Source of the DNA: Phormidium tenue FACHB-1052
Lineage (GTDB): Bacteria > Cyanobacteriota > Cyanobacteriia > Phormidesmidales > Phormidesmidaceae
Length of the DNA stretch: 64,000 nucleotides
Direction: 5' to 3'
Assembly (NCBI RefSeq): GCF_014696675.1
Contig: NZ_JACJQN010000007.1
Coordinates: 62,001-126,000 of the forward strand
Shown here: positions 7,604 through 16,888 of the stretch, in pieces
How positions within the stretch are numbered: position 1 is the first letter of the stretch
How the letters are laid out: each line of letters opens with the position of its first letter
Notes under the pieces: generated by a model
Seen by the model: only the letters and a program-made list of their open reading frames with translations
Database searches by the model: none
What the model was told of the DNA's origin: nothing
Translations under genes and position numbers: made by a program

Positions 7604-9061
7604 TTAACCCAACCCCAGCGCCAGCAGTTGTGCCCTGGCTTTTTGCAGGGATTCTTGCCACTCTTTAGCCGGATCGCTGTCGGCTACAATGCCAGCCCCG
7701 ACCTGACCCCACACGGTAGATGCGGTCATTAAGCTATCAGTATGCCCAACCAACAGCGTGCGAATCAGAATGTTGAGATCGAGGTGGCCACGGCGATCGA
7801 GATAGCCACAGGATCCGTAGAACAAGCTGCGGCGCACGGGTTCTAGATCTTCGATAATTTCCATGCAGCGCACCTTCGGGCAGCCGGTGATGGTACCACC
7901 AGGAAAAGTAGCCTGGATCAGGTCAATAGCAGTGTATTGATGCCCTCCCCCAAAACGGCGATCGCGCCCCAGCTCACCCACTACATTACTGACTAGGTGC
8001 ATCACATGGCTGTAGTACTCCACGGTCAGCAGCTCATTGACCTGCACGGTGCCCCACCGACACACCCGGCCCAGATCGTTGCGTTCCAGATCGACCAGCA
8101 TGATGTGCTCAGCCCGCTCTTTGGGGTTGCTGAGCAAGGTTTTGGCCAGCTCTGCATCCTGTTCTGGCGTTGATCCCCGAGGACGGGTACCGGCAATGGG
8201 TCGAGTCTGGGCAATGCCATCCTGTAATTTCACCAGTCGTTCTGGTGAACAGCTAATGACATCGCCCCAGGGAGTGCGCCAGTAGCAGGCAAAGGGCGAC
8301 GGGTTGATCTGGTGCAGCTGGCGGTACAGCGCCCAGCTATGGGTTGTAGTAACCGTCGAGAAGCGCAGAGAAAGATTGACCTGAAATACATCCCCCGCCT
8401 GAATATGCTGTTTGGCTTGCACAACGGCCCGCTGGTACTCTGCCGCCGTCATGCTTAGCGTTACAGCGCGGGGATCGCCCGTCACTAGGGCGATTGGGGC
8501 CTCTTGCTCCGCCGGTAGACTGAGCTGTTTCCCCAGATCATCCAGCGCGTCTTGGGAAGGTGCAAACAGCCACAGCCGCTGCGCCTGATGGTCGAGGACA
8601 GCGAAGGTTGCAGGCTTGTACCAGAGCGCCACGGGAAAGGGTAAGGGATCGGTATTTGATGTGGGCAGCCGCTCGATTTCCCACGCCAGATCGTAGCCCA
8701 ACCAACCCAACCAGCCCCCGGTAAATGGCAGCGTTTGCTCAGCGATCGCGGCTTCGTCGCCAACTAGCTGGAGCTGTCCTCCCTCAGCTAACCGTTCGCT
8801 CAGCGTAGATAAAACACTTCCCACCGCTGGAGTCCACACCTGGGAAAGCGATCCGATGGGGCTAGGTGGCCCAGCACAGATGGAGTAGCGACTGTGCTGA
8901 GCGTGGGGCTGGGCAGCAACCGGTAAAGGATAGGGGCTCTCTAACAGAGCCACCAGGGTTGAGGGGCTGGGGGGCTGCCGCAACAGATCGCCGTAGAGGG
9001 CCTCGAAGATGTCGCTGCCGGTGCGGTGATTGAGGGGCTGCGATCGCACCCACCAGTTCAA
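7604..9061 (-). CDS. Anthranilate synthase component I family protein (TrpE/PabB-like)
   Basis: A chorismate-utilising enzyme of 485 residues. Seen: LLESP near the N-terminus, FQVNLSLRF, CSPERLVKLQDG, PIAGTRPRG, and the C-terminal GGTITGCPKVRCMEIIEDLE. The Ala in PIAGT is the form seen in anthranilate synthase, whereas aminodeoxychorismate synthase usually has Lys there, so TrpE-like chemistry is favoured, but the gene is annotated as PabB in many relatives. I chose TTG 9061: GGAGG lies 6 nt upstream and the codon overlaps the stop of the cbiQ-like gene. GTG 9049 is the alternative. It lies between the cbiQ-like gene and pipX. Confidence 0.82.
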   Translation of the reverse strand: MNWWVRSQPLNHRTGSDIFEALYGDLLRQPPSPSTLVALLESPYPLPVAAQPHAQHSRYSICAGPPSPIGSLSQVWTPAVGSVLSTLSERLAEGGQLQLVGDEAAIAEQTLPFTGGWLGWLGYDLAWEIERLPTSNTDPLPFPVALWYKPATFAVLDHQAQRLWLFAPSQDALDDLGKQLSLPAEQEAPIALVTGDPRAVTLSMTAAEYQRAVVQAKQHIQAGDVFQVNLSLRFSTVTTTHSWALYRQLHQINPSPFACYWRTPWGDVISCSPERLVKLQDGIAQTRPIAGTRPRGSTPEQDAELAKTLLSNPKERAEHIMLVDLERNDLGRVCRWGTVQVNELLTVEYYSHVMHLVSNVVGELGRDRRFGGGHQYTAIDLIQATFPGGTITGCPKVRCMEIIEDLEPVRRSLFYGSCGYLDRRGHLDLNILIRTLLVGHTDSLMTASTVWGQVGAGIVADSDPAKEWQESLQKARAQLLALGLG

Positions 9062-9972
9062 ATCTCGCCTCCCCAAACCCACCGCGCCCACCAAAACACG
9101 ATTAATAGCCCCAGAGCAAACCAGTCCCACGACCGCAGCACCATCTGATACCAGCGCACCCGGTGCTCATTGGGGCCGGTGAAACCGCGCACCTCCATGG
9201 CTGCCGCGATCTGCTCGGCCCGCAGCAGCAGATTTTGCAGCAGGCGCTCCATCACCGATAGCCACACTTGGGCTGAGCCGCGAAAGCCCAGTTTCTTCCA
9301 GTTGATGGCGCGGGTCTGCACCGATCGCACCAAATTCTGCACCTCCTCCAGCACCAGGGGAATAAACCGCAGGGAGAGCGTCACCGTCAGGGCAATCTCG
9401 GTCACCGGCAAGCGAAACCACCGCAGCGGAGCCATTAGTGCCTCTAGGGCCACGGTAATTTCTTCGGGCGCGGTGGTGAGCAGGTACAGATTGGTGCCGT
9501 AGATCAGCGTGAACAGCAGGGTGCCAATGCGAATGCCCAGATCGAGCGATCGCCGCGTTACCTTAACTGGCCCCCAGTCAAACACCACATAGCGATACGC
9601 TGTGGGCTGCGGCAGCTCCGGCAGTACCTCCGGCGGATTCTCTAGGGTAATCATATCGGCTGGGGTGGGCAGCCGGGGCGTCTGCGCCACTTGCAGCCCA
9701 TCGGGCATAACAAAAGTCAGCAGCATCACAAAGCCGCTCAGCACCACCAGCCAGCCCATCTGCTGTCGCCACACCCGCAGCGGAATCAGCGCCACTAGAG
9801 TCAGCAGCACCAGCAGCGCCACCAGCCCAAACCGCCAGTAGGCATTCGCCAAAATGGGCGTCACCAAAATGCTCATCAGCCAGGCCATCTTGACCCTGGG
9901 ATCAAGCCGGTGCAGCCAGGTTACTGGCTGCTCTAGATAAAGGCCAATGGGAAGAGAGCGAAGTAGATCCAT
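9058..9972 (-). CDS. CbiQ/EcfT-type energy-coupling transporter membrane protein
   Basis: A 304-residue membrane protein with at least five hydrophobic segments (for example residues 30-75, 88-108, 150-168, and the C-terminal WFALGLLIVFWWARW). The two coupling motifs of the EcfT family appear as SVQTRAINW and AAMEVRGFTG. EcfT proteins join substrate-binding S components to a pair of ABC ATPases for vitamin or metal uptake. No S component or ATPase is adjacent, so the substrate cannot be inferred. It lies 149 nt downstream of der and is translationally coupled to the next gene. A 4-nt stop/start overlap is at 9058-9061. Confidence 0.85.
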   Translation of the reverse strand: MDLLRSLPIGLYLEQPVTWLHRLDPRVKMAWLMSILVTPILANAYWRFGLVALLVLLTLVALIPLRVWRQQMGWLVVLSGFVMLLTFVMPDGLQVAQTPRLPTPADMITLENPPEVLPELPQPTAYRYVVFDWGPVKVTRRSLDLGIRIGTLLFTLIYGTNLYLLTTAPEEITVALEALMAPLRWFRLPVTEIALTVTLSLRFIPLVLEEVQNLVRSVQTRAINWKKLGFRGSAQVWLSVMERLLQNLLLRAEQIAAAMEVRGFTGPNEHRVRWYQMVLRSWDWFALGLLIVFWWARWVWGGEI

Positions 9973-10121
9973 GGAGTTGTGGGTTGGTTGCTGACTACCT
10001 TGACCGATTTCGGCTTTTGGATTTGCGATTTTGAGCTATAGCTATCTCGACAGAGAAAGCTTGCAGACTCAAGTCGCAAGGATTTTAACCAACACGCCTA
10101 ACTAATCCTAAATCCAAAATT

Positions 10122-11486
10122 TCACTTCACCTTTGTCGCTCGGTTGGGGTTGTTGCGCTCCAGGTCGCGCATGGCCTTGCCTCGCCAGAAGATGCGAATC
10201 GGTGTGCCCTCAAAGCCCAGATTTTCGCGGAACTGCCGCTCCACATAGCGACGGTAGTTGTCCTTCAGCAGGTGGGGATCATTGACAAACAGCGTGAAGG
10301 ACGGTGGCCGCACGGTGACTTGAGTGCCGTAGTAGATGCGGCCTTGGCGACCCTGGCGGGTGGTGGGTGGCGTGTGCCACTTGACTGCATCTTCCAGCAC
10401 TTCGTTGACGACTGAGGTGCTGACCCGACGACGGTGCTGCTCGACCGCCTGATCGACCAGCTCTAGAATTTTGGGCACCCGCTGGCCGGTTTTAGCGCTA
10501 ACAAAAATGCGCTTGGCCCAATCGAGAAAGTTGAGTCGAGCAGAAATTTGGTGGTCGAAGTCGTAGATGGTGTGGCTGTCTTTTTCCACCGCATCCCACT
10601 TGTTGACGACGATGATGCAGGCGCGGCCATCTTCTTCGATGCGGCCCGCCAGCTTTTGGTCTTGCTCGGTCACACCGTCGAGGGCATCGATCACCAGCAG
10701 CACCACATCGGCACGGCGAATGGCTTTAAAGGCGCGGTTGATGCCAAAGAATTCTGGCCCGTACTCCACGCTTTTTTTCTTGCGAATGCCAGCGGTGTCA
10801 ATCAGGCGATAGATCTTGTCGCCGTGCTGCACCTGCATGTCGATCGCATCCCGAGTCGTCCCAGAAATCGGACTGACTATGGCGCGGGTTTCGCCCACAA
10901 AGGCATTCAGCAGGCTCGATTTACCCACGTTGGGCCGCCCGACAATGGCGACTTTGACTTCTTCTTCGGCGGCTTCTTCAACGGTTTCGGGCAGGAACTC
11001 TACTAAAGCATCGAGCAGTTCCCCCGTGCCGTTGCCGTGGATGCCGGAGACGGCGTAGGGCTCACCCAACCCCAGCTCCCAAAACTCAGCCGCCTGCACT
11101 AGCCCGTAATCCAGCGATTCGCACTTGTTGACTGCTAGCAGCACCGGCACCGACTGCTGCCTGAGCCAGGAGGCGATTTCACGGTCTGACTCGGTGGGGC
11201 CAATTTTGCCATCAACCACAAATACCGCCGCGCTGGCTTCAGTAAGAGCTAGCTGGGCCTGTTCGCGAATGTAGGGCAAAAATTCGGTGTCGTCGTCAAA
11301 GACTAGGCCGCCGGTATCGACGACTAGGTAGTCGCGATCGCGCCAAAAGGCGGGCTGGTAGGTGCGATCGCGTGTCACCCCCGGCTGGTCGTAGACAATG
11401 GCGTCTTGAGCCCCGGCCAGGCGGTTCACCAAAGTAGATTTGCCCACATTTGGGCGTCCGATAACCGCAACAACAGGCAGTGGCAT
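10122..11486 (-). CDS. der: Ribosome-assembly GTPase Der (EngA)
   Basis: A 454-residue protein with two tandem GTPase domains: first P-loop [12 protein letters not shown] (residues 10-21) and second [12 protein letters not shown] (about residue 182), each followed by DTAG/DTGG switch motifs and NKCE/NKWD base-recognition motifs. A KH-like C-terminal domain follows from about residue 350. Der acts in maturation of the 50S ribosomal subunit. It heads the minus-strand block der, cbiQ-like, trpE/pabB-like, pipX, pipY, sepF, proC. ATG 11486 gives the family length. Confidence 0.97.
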   Translation of the reverse strand: MPLPVVAVIGRPNVGKSTLVNRLAGAQDAIVYDQPGVTRDRTYQPAFWRDRDYLVVDTGGLVFDDDTEFLPYIREQAQLALTEASAAVFVVDGKIGPTESDREIASWLRQQSVPVLLAVNKCESLDYGLVQAAEFWELGLGEPYAVSGIHGNGTGELLDALVEFLPETVEEAAEEEVKVAIVGRPNVGKSSLLNAFVGETRAIVSPISGTTRDAIDMQVQHGDKIYRLIDTAGIRKKKSVEYGPEFFGINRAFKAIRRADVVLLVIDALDGVTEQDQKLAGRIEEDGRACIIVVNKWDAVEKDSHTIYDFDHQISARLNFLDWAKRIFVSAKTGQRVPKILELVDQAVEQHRRRVSTSVVNEVLEDAVKWHTPPTTRQGRQGRIYYGTQVTVRPPSFTLFVNDPHLLKDNYRRYVERQFRENLGFEGTPIRIFWRGKAMRDLERNNPNRATKVK

Positions 11487-11841
11487 AGCTTGGGCCTTTT
11501 AGGCAGATGAATGGTTCAGCAGACCTGGAAGCCACACATTGCTAGACGCCCAGATCATCAATGGGAAAATCTTCCCAATCTTTCCATTGTAGTCAAGAGA
11601 TCACGGTCTGGGAAAGTTAGGTGATTAAAGGATGACCTATAGAAGGCAACTGAGACTAAGGCTGTAATGCGATCGCGGCGATTGTCAGCTGACGGTCGTA
11701 GCACGTGAGATAGCTATCCCGCGATTAGCGCTAGACCAAAAGGTAGGCAATGCTCACCCTAGAGCAAGCTCTTTTACCAGAAAGCTGTCAGTTGTTTTCT
11801 CGGTTTGAGGGTGGGCAATGCCCACCCTACCTGGAGGTTTT
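11487..11841. other. Intergenic region between der and the CSP41-like gene
   Basis: This 355-nt region has no supported gene. It contains two copies of a hairpin-forming GGTGGGCAATGCCCACC-like element (listed separately) and an AT-rich part near 11590-11650 that could hold the der promoter on the minus strand. Confidence 0.5.
11741..11828. repeat. Two copies of a short palindromic repeat
   Basis: At 11808-11828 AGGGTGGGC and GCCCACCCT form a perfect 9-bp stem around a 3-nt loop. At 11741-11760 lies a diverged copy (AGGTAGGCAATGCTCACCCT) whose stem has two mismatches. Palindromes of this type are dispersed in many filamentous cyanobacterial genomes, typically between genes. The perfect copy ends 13 nt after the stop of the CSP41-like gene and could also act in transcript ending. 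Confidence 0.6.
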
Positions 11842-12771
11842 TTAGGCCGCTAAAATTTTGTCATCAAGGGCAAAATCGATCGCGGCTTTGTCGGCGCCAG
11901 AAGCAAGATAGTCGTTCTGGAACGAATCTTTTAGGCCCGCAACCAAGTCGTAAGTGGGTGCCCAGCCCAGTTCTGCCTGGGCCTTGTCGATCGCGGTAAA
12001 GAAGTGCTGCACCCGCATCGGGAAAGCCTTCGCCTTGCCAAAATCAAAAGCCTTGGGGTCGTAGTGAACAATCTTGAGGCTATCAGGATCCTTACCAGCT
12101 GCTGTTGCGCAGGCGCGAGCTAGGCCGTCGAAGGTGACGGCTTTTTCGCCGGAGATATTGTAGATTTGGCCGATCGCCGTCTCGTTCCCCAGCACCGCTG
12201 CCATAGCGGCCGCCAGGTCTTGCACATGGCCCAGCTGGGTGAGGTGCATGCCGTTGCCGGGGATGGGAATGGGGCGATCGCGCACCACCCGATCAAAGAA
12301 CCAGGCTTCTAGCGGGTTGTAGTTCTGCGGGCCATAAATGTAGACCGGGCGCACCGAGGTAAACGGCACCCCCTGGGCTTGCAGGTAGGCTTCGGTTTCA
12401 AACTTGCCCTTGTGGCGGCTCTTCGGATCCACTGCATCGCCTTCGATGTGGGGCATTTGGTCAGATTTAAGATATACCCCGGCGGAGCTGACGTAGACAA
12501 AGTGTTGGAGCTTGTCGCCAAACAGCTCAACCAGCGGCTGGGTATCGCTCAGCTCGCGCCCGTTGTTGTCGAAAATGGCGTCGAAGGTTTCGCCCGCGAG
12601 CTGGTTGAGGCTGTTGGGGTCGGTGCGATCGCCCACAATGGTCGGCACCCCCTCTACGGGCGCGGGATGGTTGCCTCGGTTAAACAGCACCACCTCGTGG
12701 CCCTGCTCAATCAATAGTTTGGTTAGATACACCCCAATAAACCGGGTGCCACCGATGACCAGTACACGCAT
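11842..12771 (-). CDS. CSP41b-like NAD-dependent epimerase/dehydratase family protein
   Basis: A 309-residue atypical short-chain dehydrogenase. The N-terminal nucleotide motif is MRVLVIGGTRFIG, followed by VLFNRGNHP and a YVSSAGVY segment; YLQAQGVPFTSVRPVYIYGPQNY occupies the usual Tyr/Lys region (split here at SVRP). Overall it resembles chloroplast stem-loop-binding protein CSP41b, which binds RNA and ribosomes in plants. ATG 12771 is chosen because GGAGAGG lies just upstream and the family starts here; an extension to 12822 is unlikely. A cyanobacterial role in RNA stability is inference. Confidence 0.85.
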   Translation of the reverse strand: MRVLVIGGTRFIGVYLTKLLIEQGHEVVLFNRGNHPAPVEGVPTIVGDRTDPNSLNQLAGETFDAIFDNNGRELSDTQPLVELFGDKLQHFVYVSSAGVYLKSDQMPHIEGDAVDPKSRHKGKFETEAYLQAQGVPFTSVRPVYIYGPQNYNPLEAWFFDRVVRDRPIPIPGNGMHLTQLGHVQDLAAAMAAVLGNETAIGQIYNISGEKAVTFDGLARACATAAGKDPDSLKIVHYDPKAFDFGKAKAFPMRVQHFFTAIDKAQAELGWAPTYDLVAGLKDSFQNDYLASGADKAAIDFALDDKILAA

Positions 12772-13026
12772 TGCCCTCTCCTTCCTGCTAACCAGCCGCC
12801 TAGAACATGCTGAAAGCAACATGCTGGAAGACGCACTGAACTTAATGTATGTATATTAAGCTGCGCCGATCCCCCAAATTCTGTCGAAGAATCAAGGGAT
12901 TTAGGTTCAAAGCCGTTAAGCAAACCAGTAGATAACGGCCTAGATCTTACGCTAGGGGGGGAACCCGCCTAAAATGTTATGAGTTGAGCACCGGCCTTGA
13001 CACCCTAAGCGCGAGATTGTCTCTAC

Positions 13027-14139
13027 ATGCGAGAGCTGGACAACGCCTATAGAATTTTGGAGCTAGAGCCCGGTGCCTCGATCGAGGATGTCAACCAGGC
13101 GTATAAAGATCTAGTGTTCGTCTGGCACCCCGATCGCATTCCCCAAGACAACGAGCGCCTCTATCAAAAAGCCCAAGACAAGATCAAAGCGCTGAACCAC
13201 GCCCGAGATTTGCTGCGATCGCACAACCGCAATAGTCGCAGCAGCTCCAGCTCGGCCAGCAGTCGCTACGGTACCGCCAGCAGCAGCTATCGTCCCTCGA
13301 CAGCCAGCAACTACGGCACCAGCGACTATCGCTCTGCTTACAGCAATGGCTACAATAACAACGGCTACGGTAGCGCCAAGTCTCAAGATGCCGACAGCGA
13401 AGAACAGCGATCGAGCTCCCACAATCGTTACTATCGCTACCAGCGCAACACCTACGGCGGCAGTTACTACGGGGCCAGCCAGAGCGACGGCAACCCATCC
13501 TCAGGCTCTAGCACGTCCAGCAGCGGTTCCTCTTCCTCAAGCTCTAGCACCAGCCAGTCGCAAACCTACCGTGAGCGGCGCGATGCCGCAGCAGGGGTAG
13601 GGGGCGATAAGGCTGCCAGCGCCAAGGGCAGTTCGAGTAGCCAGAGTCAGGCCAGTACCAACGGCAAAACACCTAGCTCCCCCCCCAGCAGCCAGGCCAG
13701 CTCCAAACCTCCTAGCGATTCTTACAACAGCTACAACGCCCACACTCGTAGCGGAGCCGCGCGATCGCGCCAGAGCCCCGACCTCAGCGGCACCGACATG
13801 AGCGGAGCCAACCTACGCGAAAAAGACTTCGGGGGACGGAACCTCAGCGAGGCCAACCTCAGTGGGGCCGACCTCAGCGACGCCTTTTTGCACAAGGTTA
13901 ATCTCAACCGCGCCAACCTCAGCAAGGCCAAACTGTTTCGCGCCAACCTGCTCCAGGCCGACCTCAGCCACGCCAACCTGCGCGAAGCCGACCTGATCGG
14001 GGCCGACTTCAGCGGGGCTGACCTCAGCGGGGCTGACCTCAGCGGCGCAAAGGTAGCCGTGGGGGGCCGCACCATGGTGAAGCTCACCGGGGCCATTCTC
14101 ACTGGGGCAATTATGCCCGATGGATCCATTCACGATTAA
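13027..14139 (+). CDS. J-domain protein with Ser-rich linker and C-terminal pentapeptide repeats
   Basis: A 370-residue three-part protein. Residues 5-65 form a J domain with the HPD motif at 34-36, which stimulates DnaK-type chaperones. Residues about 68-255 are a low-complexity linker rich in Ser, Tyr, Gly, Asn and Gln. Residues about 255-350 contain consecutive A(N/D)LxxA(D/N)L pentapeptides such as SGANL, SGADL, SDAFL, NRANL, SKAKL and SGADL, predicting a right-handed quadrilateral helix. There is no zinc finger or DnaJ C-terminal domain, so it is a class C J protein. It stands alone, divergent from the CSP41-like gene. Confidence 0.88.
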   Translation: MRELDNAYRILELEPGASIEDVNQAYKDLVFVWHPDRIPQDNERLYQKAQDKIKALNHARDLLRSHNRNSRSSSSSASSRYGTASSSYRPSTASNYGTSDYRSAYSNGYNNNGYGSAKSQDADSEEQRSSSHNRYYRYQRNTYGGSYYGASQSDGNPSSGSSTSSSGSSSSSSSTSQSQTYRERRDAAAGVGGDKAASAKGSSSSQSQASTNGKTPSSPPSSQASSKPPSDSYNSYNAHTRSGAARSRQSPDLSGTDMSGANLREKDFGGRNLSEANLSGADLSDAFLHKVNLNRANLSKAKLFRANLLQADLSHANLREADLIGADFSGADLSGADLSGAKVAVGGRTMVKLTGAILTGAIMPDGSIHD

Positions 14140-14160
14140 TTTGTGATGGGTTGAAATAAC

Positions 14161-14197
14161 GGTTCAAGGTTCGAGACGCTGCCTAAAACCTTGAACC
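14161..14197. terminator. Hairpin between convergent genes
   Basis: GGTTCAAGGTT (14161-14171) and AACCTTGAACC (14187-14197) form a perfect 11-bp stem around a 15-nt loop. It lies between the ends of the J-domain gene (+) and the hydrolase gene (-). There is no T-run on either side, so a factor-independent terminator is not certain; a bidirectional RNA 3'-end structure is the likeliest role. Confidence 0.55.
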
Positions 14198-14223
14198 CTA
14201 CACCTGATAACCCTTCTCTCCAG

Positions 14224-15060
14224 TCACCCTCCCAAGTAATCGGTCACGCTTTGATTAAACGCCTCTGGCTCTACCAGGTGGGGCCAGTGGTTGCCGGGGA
14301 TGGCCTGTATTTGCAGGTTGGGCAGGTGGGTACGGTAGGGTTTGAGCTGCCAAGCCGTGCGATTGAGCCCGGCTTGGGGCAGCAGCAGTAGGGTCGGCAC
14401 CGTCAGATTTGTGGTTAGGCCAGCCCGATGGAGCGTGTCGTGAAACACGCCGTTGCGGGCGGCGATCGCAAACTTGCTCCCCCAGCGGCCATCGGGCTTC
14501 TGCTCCATACCAGCTTGAAATACGGCGGCTTGCAGCGGACTCCAGCCCCGGTACTGCTTCAGGGTGCGGGCAACAGATTCTGCCGCCCCATAGCTCTCAA
14601 ACGGCCCCATCACCTTCAAAAAGGGCAGGGTGCGATAGAACAGCGGCAACGTAGGTTGCAACCAGCTCGGCAACTGATTCACAAAAAACGGATCCACCAA
14701 TACCAAACGGCGAACGCGCTGGGGTTGCCGCTTGGCCCACAGCAAGGCCAGTTTGGCGGCCCACGAATGGGCCACAACGGTGATTCGATCAGCGTGACAG
14801 GCGATCGCCAGCGCTTCTAAATCGTCAACCAGTTCAAGCGCATCATAAGCGGCGACATCGTCAGGCTTGCCGCTGTCGCCATGACCGCGCAGGTCAGGGG
14901 CCAGACAGCGATAGCGCGGCCCCAAGCTTTCGGCCAGGCTCTGCCACACCAACCCGTGGTCGGCTAGCCCGTGGAACAGCATCAGTGGTTCTCCGTCTCC
15001 CCACTGTTGGTAGGCTAGAGGCACGGACGCGCTAGATAATGTGTGGCGAGAAAACGACAT
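14224..15060 (-). CDS. Alpha/beta hydrolase
   Basis: A 278-residue alpha/beta-hydrolase-fold enzyme. Seen: oxyanion-hole segment MLFHGLADHGLVW, CLAPDLRGHGDSGKP, the nucleophile elbow VVAHSWAAKLALLWA (Ser in HSW), and a terminal His in IPGNHWPHLVEP. Substrate is not predictable. ATG 15060 was chosen since homologues begin near MSFSRHTL; a GTG at 15105 would add 15 residues. It is 92 nt downstream of queA on the same strand. Confidence 0.88.
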   Translation of the reverse strand: MSFSRHTLSSASVPLAYQQWGDGEPLMLFHGLADHGLVWQSLAESLGPRYRCLAPDLRGHGDSGKPDDVAAYDALELVDDLEALAIACHADRITVVAHSWAAKLALLWAKRQPQRVRRLVLVDPFFVNQLPSWLQPTLPLFYRTLPFLKVMGPFESYGAAESVARTLKQYRGWSPLQAAVFQAGMEQKPDGRWGSKFAIAARNGVFHDTLHRAGLTTNLTVPTLLLLPQAGLNRTAWQLKPYRTHLPNLQIQAIPGNHWPHLVEPEAFNQSVTDYLGG

Positions 15061-15152
15061 CGTTTGATCAGCTTTTGCCAAAGAACAGGCAGGGTTGACA
15101 CCCAAGTAGAGTACCGGAGCGCGATCGCCCGACCACCAGCCTCATCAATCCC

Positions 15153-16286
15153 CTACCGCTCAATGTTTTCACCTTGGACGGCCTCAGGCAAAATTAGCAT
15201 GGCGTCGCCAAAGGAATAGAAGCGGTAGTCGTGCTGAATAGCGGTTTCATACAGCCCCAGCAATCGCTCTCGGCCAATCAACGCGCTCACCAGCATCAGC
15301 AGACTAGAGCCCGGCAGGTGAAAGTTGGTGATCAACCCATCGATCGCTCGGTACTCGTAGCCGGGGTAAATAAACAGGTTGACCTTGCCCTGGTAGGGTT
15401 GTAGCTCGCCGCCCTGGGCAGCCCCTTCTAGAGCCCGCACCACCGTTGTACCGACAGCAATCACCCGTCTTCCGCGAGCCCTGGTGGCGTTGATCTGCGC
15501 CACGGTTTCCGCCGAGACATCGATCCACTCACCGTGCATTTTGTGGTCGAGAATGTTTTCGGCCTCCACCGGGCGAAAGGTGCCCACACCGACGTGGAGG
15601 GTGATGTGCGATCGCCCTATCCCCTTCTCTTCTAACCGCTCAAACAGCTCAGGCGTAAAGTGCAGTCCCGCCGTCGGAGCCGCCACCGCCCCAGGAGTCT
15701 CAGCATAGACCGTCTGGTATTGCTCAGCAGAAGCCGCCGTGTCGGTAATGTAGGGCGGCAGGGGGACTTCCCCCAGGCGCTCAAACAGGGCCAAGAGGGA
15801 CTCACTGCCCTGGGGCGCAAACTTCAGCAGGCGACCGTTGGTCTCAGGGTCGGTGGCGAGCACCTGGGCCACCAGGTCAGGCTGGTTGGGATTGGGGCCA
15901 AAATGCACCGTCGCCCCTGGCTTGAGGCGGCGACCCGGACGCACCAGAGCCAGCCACTGATTGTCCCCCCGATCCTCCAGCAAAAACACTTCGACCTGAG
16001 CACCACTGGGTTTATACCCAGGTAGCCGGGCCGGGATCACCCGGGTGTCGTTGAGAACGAGCAAGTCACCCGGGTGCAGCAGGGCAGGCAGGTCGCGGAA
16101 GTGATAGTGGCCGTGAGTAGTGGGGCCATCGACCACCAGCAAACGCGATGAATCCCTTGGCGTGACTGGGGTTTGGGCAATTTTTTCTGACGGAAGAGAA
16201 TATTGGTAGGCTGCCAGGGAATACTCATCGGAAGGGAGCTGAGCCCTTGAATCCGTCTCTGGGGCAAGTTGTGAACTATCGCGCAT
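15153..16286 (-). CDS. queA: S-adenosylmethionine:tRNA ribosyltransferase-isomerase
   Basis: A 377-residue enzyme that transfers and isomerises the ribosyl group of SAM onto 7-aminomethyl-deazaguanine in tRNA, making epoxyqueuosine. Family motifs are visible: [69 protein letters not shown] and [16 protein letters not shown]. The first 25 residues are a nonconserved extension, so a later start is possible. Confidence 0.96.
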   Translation of the reverse strand: MRDSSQLAPETDSRAQLPSDEYSLAAYQYSLPSEKIAQTPVTPRDSSRLLVVDGPTTHGHYHFRDLPALLHPGDLLVLNDTRVIPARLPGYKPSGAQVEVFLLEDRGDNQWLALVRPGRRLKPGATVHFGPNPNQPDLVAQVLATDPETNGRLLKFAPQGSESLLALFERLGEVPLPPYITDTAASAEQYQTVYAETPGAVAAPTAGLHFTPELFERLEEKGIGRSHITLHVGVGTFRPVEAENILDHKMHGEWIDVSAETVAQINATRARGRRVIAVGTTVVRALEGAAQGGELQPYQGKVNLFIYPGYEYRAIDGLITNFHLPGSSLLMLVSALIGRERLLGLYETAIQHDYRFYSFGDAMLILPEAVQGENIER

Positions 16287-16402
16287 CGTCTAGCAGGTTG
16301 GGTGGATACACCCAGGTGGAGTAGGGGGACTTAACCCTAACAACCTCAGGGCTGATCCCAGACAATAAGGACATAAGAACTCTAGCACCTGCCTAAAGGT
16401 CA

Positions 16403-16795
16403 ATGATGGAATACACCTACTATCTCGCCAATGCCAGTTTGACCCTCCGTGTGGTCGAACACCTGCTGGGCACCCCGAGATTGCCCCTAGAATTTATGAC
16501 GGTGATTCATCAGATCGACGGATGGGTCATTCGGGTCAAAATGAACGACAACATTGGCGTTCCCGATGCCGAAGATTTTCGCGCTTACATGAACGAGCTG
16601 GGCGTAGCCTACGACCCCGGCATTCGCGTACGCATGGCGCTGTGGGGCCTGGAAACCGGGCAATCGCCCATCGATGTGATGCGCCGCTACCAGGTGGCGA
16701 TCGTCTCCCACGGCAAGCCCGATCGCGAAGAGATTGAAGCCTTCCGCCGTCAGTTTGTGATGGGCCTGGGCTACTGCCCCGAAACCCTAGCCTGA
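16403..16795 (+). CDS. Conserved hypothetical protein
   Basis: A 130-residue soluble protein that I cannot assign to a family. It has no signal peptide or membrane segment. Codon use (GC-rich third positions, a HIP1 site) resembles that of neighbouring genes, which supports it being real. ATG 16403 and ATG 16406 are adjacent; the first was kept. It is divergent from queA with a 116-nt spacer and faces the next minus-strand gene. Confidence 0.7.
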   Translation: MMEYTYYLANASLTLRVVEHLLGTPRLPLEFMTVIHQIDGWVIRVKMNDNIGVPDAEDFRAYMNELGVAYDPGIRVRMALWGLETGQSPIDVMRRYQVAIVSHGKPDREEIEAFRRQFVMGLGYCPETLA

Positions 16796-16888
16796 GCGGC
16801 TTTGCGGGGCATCCTTACCGATGGCTCTGCTGATATCAAGACATGTCCCTATGGGGTGGGGTAACCTGCCCCAATTTTTTTGCCCTTC

